A stretch of 64,000 nt of DNA, from contig NZ_CP124616.1 in NCBI RefSeq assembly GCF_029958925.1, forward strand, positions 1,984,001-2,048,000, given 5' to 3'. Source of the DNA: Tropicibacter oceani. Its GTDB lineage: Bacteria > Pseudomonadota > Alphaproteobacteria > Rhodobacterales > Rhodobacteraceae. The notes beneath the pieces are model-generated. The model saw only the letters and a list, made by a program, of their open reading frames with translations. It had not been told where the DNA came from and made no database searches. The translations under genes and the position numbers were made by a program. This document shows positions 1 to 7,900 of this stretch, one piece after another; the first letter of the stretch is position 1; every line of letters begins with the position of its first letter.

Positions 1-696
1 TTTGAGGTCCAGCGCGCCGTCATACAGCGCACGGCCCGAAATGGCGCCGTTCAAGGGCGCACCGCAGTTGCGTAGCGCCTTGATGTCCTTCAGCGACGAC
101 ACCCCGCCCGAGGCGATCACCGGGATCGTCACGGCATTGGCCATGGCGGCGGTGTATTCGACGTTCGGCCCCTGCATGGCGCCATCGCGGTTGATGTCGG
201 TATAGATGATCGCGGCGACACCGTCGTTTTCAAAGGATTTGGCCAGTTCGACCGCGTCCACATCCGTCACCTCGGCCCAGCCCTTGGTGGCAACCTTGCC
301 ATCCTTGGCGTCGATCCCCACGGCGATCTTGCCGGGAAAGGCGCGGGCCGCCTCGCGTACCAGCGCCGGGTTTTCCACGGCGACGGTGCCCAGAATCACG
401 CGGGCCAGCCCTTTGGACAGCCATGTTTCGATCGTGGCCATGTCGCGGATGCCGCCGCCCAGCTGCGCGGGGGTGTTGGTCTGCTTCAGGATCGCCTCGA
501 CCGCGGCGCCGTTCACCGGCTCGCCTGCAAAGGCACCATTCAGGTCAACCAGGTGCAGCCATTCGCAGCCCGCCGCGACGAATTCCAGCGCCTGCGCGGC
601 GGGGTCGTCGTTGAACACGGTGGCCTTGTCCATGTCACCGCGCAAAAGGCGCACGGCCTTGCCGTCTTTCAGGTCGATGGCGGGATAAAGGATCAT
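1..696 (-). CDS. hisA: HisA, phosphoribosylformimino-5-aminoimidazole carboxamide ribotide isomerase (3' end outside window)
   Basis: HisA catalyses the Amadori-type isomerisation of ProFAR to PRFAR in histidine biosynthesis, in the cytoplasm. Reading down from the ATG at 696-694 gives [20 protein letters not shown], the canonical HisA N-terminus with the catalytic Asp in AIDLK. Further on come [28 protein letters not shown] and IASGGVSS, the expected phosphate-binding and catalytic loops of the TIM barrel. The frame stays open through base 1, so 232 residues are visible of about 240 usual. hisH and hisB lie upstream on the same strand but are separated from hisA by two plus-strand genes, so hisA probably has its own promoter in the 175-bp gap up to 872. 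Confidence 0.96.
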   Translation of the reverse strand, partial: MILYPAIDLKDGKAVRLLRGDMDKATVFNDDPAAQALEFVAAGCEWLHLVDLNGAFAGEPVNGAAVEAILKQTNTPAQLGGGIRDMATIETWLSKGLARVILGTVAVENPALVREAARAFPGKIAVGIDAKDGKVATKGWAEVTDVDAVELAKSFENDGVAAIIYTDINRDGAMQGPNVEYTAAMANAVTIPVIASGGVSSLKDIKALRNCGAPLNGAISGRALYDGALDLK

Positions 697-776
697 TTTG
701 GACTGCCCTTCCAATTGGTTGCCAGCCCCTTAGTCTGACGCAAGGGCAAGTGCAACCCGTCGCTTGGCCGCGCGTC

Positions 777-794
777 GTCACGTCATGACGTGAC
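777..794. promoter_or_regulatory. 18-bp perfect palindrome, candidate operator
   Basis: GTCACGTCATGACGTGAC is its own reverse complement over all 18 bases. It lies in the gap between the divergent starts of hisA (696) and the first DUF2147 gene (872). A symmetric site in a divergent promoter region suggests binding of a dimeric regulator. The regulator is unknown. Confidence 0.5.
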
Positions 795-871
795 CCGTCC
801 CTACGTCAACCTTGATCCGCGCGAAATTTCTGCGCCAAGCTGCCACCATCACTCTAGGGAGGAGAGACACA

Positions 872-1252
872 ATGAAAACTCGTCTGCTTGCAGCGGCGCT
901 GGTGGCCCTTGCCGGGATGGCCCACGCGGACCCGGTCGAAGGCATCTGGAAAACCCAGGTCGATGATGGCGCCTATGCGCATGTGACCATCGCGCCCTGC
1001 GGCGCGGCCATCTGCGGCGTGATCGCGCGCACCTTCAATTCCAGCGGCGAATACAAGTCCGAGAACATCGGCAAAAAGCTGGTCTGGGACATGCAGGCCG
1101 CAGGGTCGGGGAATTACAAGGGCGGCAAGATCTGGCAGCCCTCGACCGGCAAGGTCTTCAGCTCCAAGATGGCGCTGTCGGGCAATACGCTCAAGGTGTC
1201 GGGCTGCGTCGGGCCGATCTGCAAGAAACAAACCTGGAGCCGCGTGAACTGA
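872..1252 (+). CDS. DUF2147 family exported protein, copy 1
   Basis: The product is a 126-residue secreted or periplasmic protein. The N-terminus MKTRLLAAALVALAGMAHAD is a signal peptide with likely cleavage after AHA. The mature part begins PVEGIWKTQ and carries the DUF2147 pattern: a GIWKT start, paired cysteines (APCGAAICG, SGCVGPICK), a central LVWDM and a QTWSR end. The ATG at 872 follows the strong ribosome site GGGAGGAG near 857-864. The family's function is not known. A paralogue follows directly downstream, separated by an intrinsic terminator. Confidence 0.85.
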   Translation: MKTRLLAAALVALAGMAHADPVEGIWKTQVDDGAYAHVTIAPCGAAICGVIARTFNSSGEYKSENIGKKLVWDMQAAGSGNYKGGKIWQPSTGKVFSSKMALSGNTLKVSGCVGPICKKQTWSRVN

Positions 1253-1332
1253 CATCGGCGGAACGGCGCCTGATCGCCGGGCCACTGCACGCAGGCCACT
1301 GGAAAGGGGCCGGGTGGCTCCTTATCTAAGAG

Positions 1333-1359
1333 AGGCAGGCCAAGCATGGCCTGCCTTTT
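1333..1359 (+). terminator. Rho-independent terminator after DUF2147 copy 1
   Basis: AGGCAGGCC (1333-1341) pairs perfectly with GGCCTGCCT (1348-1356) across a 6-base loop, and the T-run is at 1356-1359. It ends transcription of the first DUF2147 gene. An ATG at 1346 lies inside the loop, which argues against that codon as the start of the next gene. Confidence 0.85.
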
Positions 1360-1378
1360 GCACGATGGGCACCCCGAC

Positions 1379-1768
1379 ATGAAACCCTTTGCCTTTGCTG
1401 CTGCTCTGGCGTTGCTGGCTGCGCCGGCCTTCGCCGCTGATCCCGCTGTCGGCCTTTGGAAAACCCAGCCCGATCGCAAGAACCTGACCAGCCATATCCA
1501 GATCACCGCCTGCGGCCCGGCGCTGTGCGGCAAGGTGATCAAGGCCTTTGACTCCAAGGGCCAGGAAGTGTCGACGCCGAATGTCGGCAAGCCGCTGTTC
1601 TGGGATCTCAAGCCCGCAGGGGCAGGGCGCTATGACGGGGGCACGGTCTATGTGCCGCTGCTCAACGTGACCGCCAAGGCCAAGGCCGAGCTTTCGGGCA
1701 GCACCCTGCGTGTGACCGGCTGCAAGGGGCTGGTCTGCGACGGGCAAACCTGGACGCGCATCAACTAA
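1379..1768 (+). CDS. DUF2147 family exported protein, copy 2
   Basis: This 129-residue protein is a paralogue of the gene at 872. MKPFAFAAALALLAAPAFAA is a signal peptide with cleavage near AFA. The mature protein starts DPAVGLWKTQPD and keeps the family marks: ITACGPALCG, LFWDLKPAG, TGCKGLVCDG and a QTWTRIN end. The ATG at 1379 is preferred over the in-frame ATG at 1346, which sits in the terminator hairpin of the upstream gene. The stop overlaps the stop of the convergent minus-strand gene by 8 bases, leaving no room for a shared terminator. No function is assigned to the family. Confidence 0.82.
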   Translation: MKPFAFAAALALLAAPAFAADPAVGLWKTQPDRKNLTSHIQITACGPALCGKVIKAFDSKGQEVSTPNVGKPLFWDLKPAGAGRYDGGTVYVPLLNVTAKAKAELSGSTLRVTGCKGLVCDGQTWTRIN

Positions 1769-2423
1769 GCGGGATCACATCCGCATAGACATAACCGTCG
1801 CACACCACGGTTTCGCCAACCTCGTGCGCAATGGGGCCGCAAAAGCCGGGGGCCATCGTGACAACGGTGTGGAATTCGCCATTCTCGCCGCAGGGGTCGA
1901 CCCCTGCAGGCAGGGCCTCGATCAAATCCTTGTCCCAGACCTGACCGGCCAGCGCCTGCGGCACCCGCGCCGGATCGCAGGTGACGATTCGCGCCTCGAT
2001 CCCGTCGCTCAGCATGGCCTTGGCAAGGGGGGTGGTGGGGCGCCCCCAAAGCGGGAAAAGCGGCGTCAGCCCGCTGCCTGCCAGCCTGTCCTCGCGATAA
2101 CGGCGAATGTCCTCAAGGAACAGATCGCCAAAGACGATGTGGGTGATCCCGCGCGCCGTGGCCTGCGCCATGCGCGCCTCGTACTCCTTGTTCGGGCATG
2201 GCCAGGGCAGGGCAACCTCGATCAGCGGCAGACCCAGGGCCGCGGCCTGCGCCCGCAGCAGGGCGCCGCGCGTTCCATGCATCGCCACCCGGTCATGGGT
2301 CTCGTTCACCGTGGTCAAAAGCGCCTCGATCTGCGCCAATCCGCCCTGGCGGCAGACATGCAAGGCATAGGCGCAGTCCTTGCCCGACGACCAGCTGAGC
2401 ACGGCGCGCGGCGCGCCCGTCAC
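1761..2423 (-). CDS. Dph6/DUF71-type PP-loop ATP pyrophosphatase (diphthine-ammonia ligase-like)
   Basis: The 220-residue protein belongs to the adenine nucleotide alpha-hydrolase superfamily. The PP-loop SWSSGKDCAYAL is at residues 10-21, and the DUF71 family segments HGTRGALLRAQAAALGLPL, GDLFLEDIRRYRE and CGENGEFHT follow. Eukaryotic and archaeal Dph6 amidates diphthine on EF-2. Bacteria lack diphthamide, so the bacterial substrate is unknown. The start overlaps the hisH stop by 4 bases (ATGA), so it is probably translationally coupled to hisH. Confidence 0.8.
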   Translation of the reverse strand: MTGAPRAVLSWSSGKDCAYALHVCRQGGLAQIEALLTTVNETHDRVAMHGTRGALLRAQAAALGLPLIEVALPWPCPNKEYEARMAQATARGITHIVFGDLFLEDIRRYREDRLAGSGLTPLFPLWGRPTTPLAKAMLSDGIEARIVTCDPARVPQALAGQVWDKDLIEALPAGVDPCGENGEFHTVVTMAPGFCGPIAHEVGETVVCDGYVYADVIPLS

Positions 2424-3055
2424 GGCCGCCAGGACAGAAAGTTGGCTATCATCCGCAGTCCGGTGCCGGCGCTTTTCTCGGGGTGGAATTGCAGCCCGAT
2501 ACGGTTGCCTTGCCCGACGATCGCCGTGACGTCGCCGCCATAATCCACATGCGCGATCCGCTGTTCGGGGCTGGCCAGCCGCATCTGGTAGGAATGGACG
2601 AAATAGGCATGATCGCCCGTCTCGATGCCCTCAAGAACCGGATGCGGGCGCTCGATCACCAAATCGTTCCACCCCATGTGCGGCACTTTCAGCGCTGTAT
2701 CGCCGGGCGTGATGCGCATCACTTCGCCGTCGATCCAGCCCAGCCCTTCGCATTCCTCGTATTCATGCCCCATGCGGGCCATCAACTGCATCCCGACGCA
2801 GATCCCCAAAAAGGGCCGGCCACGCTGCTCGACGGCCTCGATCATGGCCTCGAAACACCCCGAGGCGCGCAAGGCCTTGGCGCAGGACGGAAAGGCCCCA
2901 TCGCCCGGCAGCACGATATGATCGGCCCGCGCCACGACATCCGGATCATCGGTGATCACAACCTTGGCGCCGCCGGTCTCGGCCGCCATCTTCTGAAACG
3001 CCTTCTCGGCCGAATGCAGGTTGCCGCTTTCGTAGTCGATAATTGCCGTCAGCAT
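2420..3055 (-). CDS. hisH: HisH, glutamine amidotransferase subunit of IGP synthase
   Basis: HisH hydrolyses glutamine and passes ammonia to HisF, making imidazole glycerol phosphate and AICAR from PRFAR. The protein is 211 residues from MLTAIIDYESGNLHS. It has the oxyanion strand region LPGDGAFPSC, the nucleophile in GICVGMQ (Cys86) and the His/Glu pair of the triad in LQFHPEK (His191, Glu193). The ATG at 3055 is chosen because the homologous N-terminus begins there. An earlier in-frame ATG at 3082 would run into the repeat element at 3067-3117. hisB is upstream and the PP-loop gene overlaps downstream. Confidence 0.94.
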   Translation of the reverse strand: MLTAIIDYESGNLHSAEKAFQKMAAETGGAKVVITDDPDVVARADHIVLPGDGAFPSCAKALRASGCFEAMIEAVEQRGRPFLGICVGMQLMARMGHEYEECEGLGWIDGEVMRITPGDTALKVPHMGWNDLVIERPHPVLEGIETGDHAYFVHSYQMRLASPEQRIAHVDYGGDVTAIVGQGNRIGLQFHPEKSAGTGLRMIANFLSWRP

Positions 3056-3066
3056 CGCTCGCCCAT

Positions 3067-3117
3067 GCTTCTTTGTGCCCAAAATATCCCGGGGAGCGCG
3101 AGGGGCAGCGCCCCTCG
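3067..3117 (-). repeat. Dispersed intergenic element, copy 1 (hisB-hisH gap)
   Basis: Read on the minus strand this is a GC hairpin (CGAGGGGC at 3099-3106 with GCCCCTCG at 3110-3117, loop AGC) followed by CCCCGGGATATTTTGGGCAC and AAAGAAGC. The same arrangement recurs at 4841, 9717, 12631 and 24661, with a partial copy at 62701. Confidence 0.75.
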
Positions 3118-3133
3118 TTTCCCCCGCCAGCGC

Positions 3134-3721
3134 CTAAAGCGCGCCCTTTGTCGACGGGATCTCGTCGCTCTTGCGCAGATCCTGCTCGACCGCCTCGCGC
3201 AGCGCCCGGGCCACCGCCTTGAAGGCCGCCTCGACGATATGGTGCGAATTGAACCCGTGCAGCGCATCCACGTGCAAGGTGATCCCGCCATGGGTGCTCA
3301 GCGCCTGAAAGAACTCGCGCACCAACTCGGTGTCGAAACTGCCGATCTTCTGGCTCGGCAGGTCCAGCGACCAAACCAGGAAAGGCCGCCCCGACAGGTC
3401 CAGCGCAGCCCGCACCAGGGCATCATCCATCGGCAAAAGGCACGACCCATAGCGCCGGATCCCGCGCTTGTCCCCCAGCGCCTGCGCCAGCGCCTGGCCC
3501 AGGGCAATCCCGGTGTCCTCGACCGTGTGGTGATCGTCGATATGCAGATCGCCCTCGGCGCGCACCGTCATGTCAATCAAGGCGTGTCGCGACAACTGGT
3601 CCAGCATGTGGTCGAAAAAGCCGACGCCGGTCTGGTTGTCATAACGTCCCGACCCATCCAGATCGATCTCGACCTCGATAAGGGTTTCGGCGGTCTTGCG
3701 GCTGATCTTGGCCTTGCGCAT
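3134..3721 (-). CDS. hisB: HisB, imidazoleglycerol-phosphate dehydratase
   Basis: The enzyme dehydrates IGP to imidazole acetol phosphate in histidine synthesis. The 195-residue product is the monofunctional form, with no phosphatase domain. The metal-binding repeats of the family are visible: [39 protein letters not shown] and [13 protein letters not shown]. The ATG at 3721 is preceded at suitable distance by AAGGAGAG on the minus strand, which decides against longer in-frame starts (up to 3820). Two tRNA-Gly genes lie upstream on the same strand. Confidence 0.96.
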   Translation of the reverse strand: MRKAKISRKTAETLIEVEIDLDGSGRYDNQTGVGFFDHMLDQLSRHALIDMTVRAEGDLHIDDHHTVEDTGIALGQALAQALGDKRGIRRYGSCLLPMDDALVRAALDLSGRPFLVWSLDLPSQKIGSFDTELVREFFQALSTHGGITLHVDALHGFNSHHIVEAAFKAVARALREAVEQDLRKSDEIPSTKGAL

Positions 3722-3842
3722 CTGCTGCTCTCCTTGCTCCATGGGCGTTATAGGCCCAAGTCCCCGGCGCGCCAATAGCACGCGCGCTGCATCGCAGCGC
3801 TTCGTGTCGATACTGGCCAAGATCGAAGAAGAAGGAAGAAAA

Positions 3843-3917
3843 TGGAGCGGGCGAGGCGATTCGAACGCCCGACCCTAACCTTGGCAAGGTTATGCTCTAC
3901 CCCTGAGCTACGCCCGC
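3843..3917 (-). tRNA. tRNA-Gly(GCC), copy 1
   Basis: The minus strand reads GCGGGCG TA GCTC ... GAGC, anticodon stem TAACC/GGTTA with loop TTGCCAA (anticodon GCC), T arm GGGCG-TTCGAAT-CGCCT, acceptor CGCCCGC, then T and an encoded CCA. All four arms pair, and the length is 75 bases with CCA. It is identical to the copy at 3998. Confidence 0.97.
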
Positions 3918-3997
3918 GCGCCATTTTCATCTGGCCTCTCCCGCGTGATCGTCAGTCCTGCGGACCTGTGATCAACGCCTTGAAAAGGCCTCCCATT

Positions 3998-4072
3998 TGG
4001 AGCGGGCGAGGCGATTCGAACGCCCGACCCTAACCTTGGCAAGGTTATGCTCTACCCCTGAGCTACGCCCGC
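3998..4072 (-). tRNA. tRNA-Gly(GCC), copy 2
   Basis: All 75 bases match the first copy (acceptor GCGGGCG/CGCCCGC, anticodon loop TTGCCAA, encoded CCA). The two lie in tandem on the minus strand, 80 bases apart, and are probably co-transcribed. This copy comes first in the transcript. Confidence 0.97.
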
Positions 4073-4092
4073 GTGCCAAATGGTGAGGGGGG

Positions 4093-4120
4093 ATTTAACG
4101 CCGCCCGGGACAGGGCGCAA
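4093..4120 (-). promoter_or_regulatory. Candidate promoter for the tRNA-Gly pair
   Basis: On the minus strand TTGCGC (4120-4115) and TTAAAT (4098-4093) are separated by 16 bases. The mature tRNA 5' end at 4072 is about 20 bases downstream. Spacing and position fit a housekeeping promoter. This is inference from sequence only. Confidence 0.4.
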
Positions 4121-4169
4121 GAGGAAATTTGCCCCTCTCACGGCTTTTCTTTCACAGCGCCCGATGTGG

Positions 4170-4739
4170 TCAGAAACAGATGTCCGGATCGTCGCAAACA
4201 TCCTCGGGGCGCGGGCCTTCATCGGCAATATCCGCCCAAAGCCTCGGCACCGGCCGCTCGACCAGCGTGGCGCGAATCTGCGCGGCAATCGCCGGCTCGC
4301 TGATGTCCAGAACGACGCGGGTGCTGAAATACCCGTAATACCGCCCGTCGACCGCCTGAACGGCCCAATCGGCAATCTGCGAATAGTTGAAAGTGATCGG
4401 GCTGCGCAGCGCCTTGCCAGGCATGTGACGCGGATGCCCGGCCAGGGTGCCCTGGAACCCCTTGCCCTTGCGGCGGATATTGTCGACCCAGATCATCTCG
4501 ACCTTGACGGTCTGATCCGGCACCGGCACCGCGACCCACAGCGCAAGCGAAGGGCTGAAATAGCCGTGCTTTTTCTGCGTGCCCCCCAGCGCCGAAGGCA
4601 AACTGTGCCGCGCCTGCCGAAAGGCTTCCGCCATCTGGTAATCGGTGGTCACCACCTTGATCACCCGAACCTCCGCCTGCACCGGCACAGCGGCGCAGAA
4701 CGCAACTCCCAGGCAAACCGCCCTCGAAGCCTGACGCAT
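4170..4739 (-). CDS. Exported DUF2314-type protein
   Basis: The 189-residue protein starts MRQASRAVCLGVAFCAAVPV, a signal peptide with likely cleavage at VQA. The mature part has the DUF2314 outline: an AFRQARHSLPSAL helix, a charged strand with VEMIWVDNIRRKGKGFQG, the PRHMPG segment, and ITFNYSQIADWAV followed by YYGYFSTRVVL. The function of the family is unknown. The tail is acidic and Asp-rich (PEDVCDDPDICF). The ATG at 4739 gives a clean signal peptide, and longer in-frame versions run into repeat DNA. It is monocistronic, upstream of the tRNA genes. Confidence 0.7.
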   Translation of the reverse strand: MRQASRAVCLGVAFCAAVPVQAEVRVIKVVTTDYQMAEAFRQARHSLPSALGGTQKKHGYFSPSLALWVAVPVPDQTVKVEMIWVDNIRRKGKGFQGTLAGHPRHMPGKALRSPITFNYSQIADWAVQAVDGRYYGYFSTRVVLDISEPAIAAQIRATLVERPVPRLWADIADEGPRPEDVCDDPDICF

Positions 4740-4840
4740 GGTTGGTCCTTCCCCCAAAGGATTGATCGATCGGCACAAAGCCAAGCCTAGCGACAGCAAT
4801 CGCGCAGGACAACAGCGCAAGACAGAGACAGACGCCCCCT

Positions 4841-4898
4841 GCTTCCAATTGCCAAAAATATCCCGGGGGAGCCCCAAAGAGGCGGGGGCAGCGCCCCC
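4841..4898 (-). repeat. Dispersed intergenic element, copy 2
   Basis: In minus orientation GGGGGC (4884-4889) and GCCCCC (4893-4898) form the hairpin (loop AGC). The core CCCCCGGGATATTTTTGGC follows, then a GGAAGC end. It lies between pyc and the DUF2314 gene, next to the pyc terminator. Confidence 0.75.
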
Positions 4899-4901
4899 AA
4901 A

Positions 4902-4940
4902 AGCCCGAGCAGATTTTTCACCGAAAAATCTGCTCGGGCT
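4902..4940 (-). terminator. Long perfect hairpin terminator of pyc
   Basis: Bases 4902-4919 pair perfectly with 4923-4940 (18 bp, loop ACC). The arms contain AGCCCGAGCAGATTTTTC. On the minus strand the hairpin begins 9 bases after the pyc stop and is followed by TTTT, as in an intrinsic terminator. The inner core GATTTTTC/GAAAAATC is shared with the palindrome at 23851. Confidence 0.85.
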
Positions 4941-4949
4941 CAAGCCGGA

Positions 4950-7900
4950 TCACTCGAATTCGACCAAAAGGTCCTTGGCATCGATCTGGCCGCCGGGCTG
5001 CACATGTACGGCCTTCACGACCGCATCGCGCTCGGCGTGCATCCCGGTTTCCATCTTCATCGCTTCGATGGTCAGCAGCAGATCGCCGGTCTTGACCTTG
5101 GCGCCAGCCTGCACCGCGACCGAGGCCACAACACCCGGCATCGGCGCACCGACGTGGTTGGGGTTGCCCAGTTCCGCCTTGGGCCGCGCCGCCGTGGTGG
5201 CCGCCGCCTTGCGGTCGGGCACGCGAATGGTCCGCGGCTGGCCGTTCAACTCGAAAAAGACCTTCACGTTGCCGTCTTCCTGCGTCTCGCCCACGGCTTG
5301 CAGCAGGATCTCCAGCGTCTTGCCCGGGTCGATCTCGGCGGTGATCTCCTCGCCCGGCTGCATGCCGTAGAAAAAGGTCTTGGTCGGCAGCGACCGAACC
5401 GGACCATAGGTGCGGTGACGGCCCATGTAGTCCAGGAAAACCTTGGGATACATCAAATAGCCGTTCAGATCCTCGTCATCGACGGGTTTGCCCTCCAGCT
5501 CCTTGGACAGCCGGGCGCGGGTTTCCTCGATATCGACCGGTGCGGCGTGCAGGCCGGGGCGGTCAGAGAACGGCTTTTCGTCCTTCAGGATCTTCTTCTG
5601 GATTGCCTTCGGCCAGCCGCCCGGGGGTTGGCCCAGGTTGCCCTTCATCATGTCGATCACCGAATCGGGGAAGGACAACTCGACCGAGGGGTCCTCGACC
5701 TGCGCCCGCGTCAGGCCCTGCGACACCATCATCAGCGCCATGTCGCCAACCACCTTCGAGGACGGCGTCACCTTGACGATATCGCCGAACATCTGGTTCA
5801 CGTCGGCATAGGTCTGGGCGACCTCGTGCCACTTTTCTTCCAGTCCCAGCGACCGCGCCTGCGCCTTGAGGTTGGTGAACTGACCGCCCGGCATTTCGTG
5901 CAGATAGACTTCGGACGCCGGGGCCTGAAGGCCGGATTCAAAGGCCGCGTACTGGCCGCGCACCGCCTCGAAATAGTTGGAAATCTCGCGAATCGCGCCG
6001 ATGTCCAGCCCGGTGTCCCGCTCGGTAAAGCGCAGCGCCTCGACCACCGATCCCAGTGTCGGCTGCGAGGTGTTGCCCGAGAACGAATCCATCGCCGCAT
6101 CGACCACGTCCACGCCCGCCTTGGAGGCTTCGATGATCGTGGCAATCGCCGCACCGCTGGTGTCATGGGTGTGGAAGTGGATCGGCAGTCCGACCTCCTC
6201 CTTCAGCGCCTTGACCAGCGCCCCGGCGGACGACGCCTTGAGCAGACCGGCCATGTCCTTGAGCCCAATGACATGCGATCCCGCATCGCGCAGTTCCTTG
6301 CCCATGGCGACATAGTATTTCAGGTCATACTTGGCGCGGTCCGGATCAAGGATGTCGCCGGTATAGCAGATCGTCCCTTCCAGCACGCGGCCGGTGTCCA
6401 GCACCGCGTCCATGGCGACGCGCATGTTTTCGACCCAGTTCAGGCTGTCAAAGACGCGGAAGACGTCGACGCCGGTTTCCGCCGCCTGTTTGACAAAGAA
6501 CTGCACCACGTTGTCGGGGTAGTTGGTGTAGCCCACCCCATTGGCGCCGCGCAGCAGCATCTGGGTCATCAGGTTGGGCATGCGGGCGCGCAGGTCGCGC
6601 AGGCGCTGCCAGGGGCATTCCTGCAAGAACCGGTAGGCCACATCAAAGGTCGCGCCGCCCCAGCATTCGACCGAGAACAGCTGCGGCAGGTTGTGGGCAT
6701 AGGCCGGGGCCGCGCCGATCATGTCGACCGAGCGCATCCGCGTCGCCAGCAGCGACTGGTGCCCGTCGCGCATGGTGGTGTCGGTGATCAGCAGCTGCTT
6801 TTGCGCCAGCATCCAGTCGGCGACGGCCTGCGGGCCTTTTTCGTCCAGCAGGGTCTTGGTGCCGGGGGCGGGGGCTTCGGCCCGCAGTTTCGGCGCGCGG
6901 GCCGGTTTGAGATCGGCTGCGGGGCGCACGCGGCCTTCGGTTTCCGGGTGCCCGTTCACGGTGATATCCGCGATATAGGTCAGCACCTTGGTGCCGCGGT
7001 CGCGGCGCTTGGAAAACTGGAACAGCTCGGGCGTCGTGTCGATGAACTTGGTGGTATACTGATTGTTCAGGAACACCGGGTGTTTCAGCAGGTTGATGAC
7101 GAATTCGATGTTCGTGGTCACGCCGCGGATACGGAATTCGCGCAGGGCGCGGTCCATCCGGCGGATCGCCTGTTCCGGCGTCGGGGCCTTGGCCGTCACC
7201 TTGACCAGCAGGCTGTCGTAATAGCGGGTGATCACCCCGCCGGCATAGGCGGTGCCGCCGTCCAGGCGGATGCCCATGCCCGTCGCACTGCGATACGCCG
7301 TGATGCGGCCATAGTCGGGGATGAAGTTGTTGGCCGGGTCCTCGGTCGTGATCCGGGTCTGCAGGGCATGGCCGTTCAGGCGGATGTCGTACTGCGACGC
7401 CTTGCCGGTGGCCTCGGCCAGCGATTTGCCCTCGGCGATCAGGATCTGCGCCTGCACGATGTCGATGCCCGTGACCTCTTCGGTGACGGTGTGTTCGACC
7501 TGAACGCGCGGGTTGACCTCGATGAAGTAGAATTTGCCGGTGTCCATATCCATCAGGAATTCGACGGTGCCGGCGCATTCATAGTTCACATGGGCGCAGA
7601 TCTTGCGGCCCAATTCGCAGATTTCCTCGCGCTGGGCCTCGGACAGGTAGGGCGCGGGGGCGCGTTCCACGACCTTCTGGTTGCGGCGCTGGACCGAACA
7701 GTCGCGTTCGTAAAGGTGATAGATGTTGCCATGGCTGTCGCCCAGGATCTGCACCTCGACGTGGCGGGCGCGGATGATCATCTTTTCCAGATAGCCTTCG
7801 CCGTTGCCAAAGGCGGCCTCGGCCTCGCGGCGGCCTTCCAGCACCTTTTCCTTCAGCTCGTCGGGGCCGTTGACCGGGCGCATGCCGCGACCGCCGCCGC

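Noticed and set aside
1346-1378. Longer start (ATG 1346) for the second DUF2147 gene
   Set aside because: The codon is in the loop of an intrinsic terminator, and the ATG at 1379 gives a clean signal peptide.
3842-4033. Short open frames over the two tRNA-Gly genes ([14 protein letters not shown]...)
   Set aside because: The protein is a translation of the tRNA sequence, a well-known false call. The tRNA cloverleaf explains the DNA fully.
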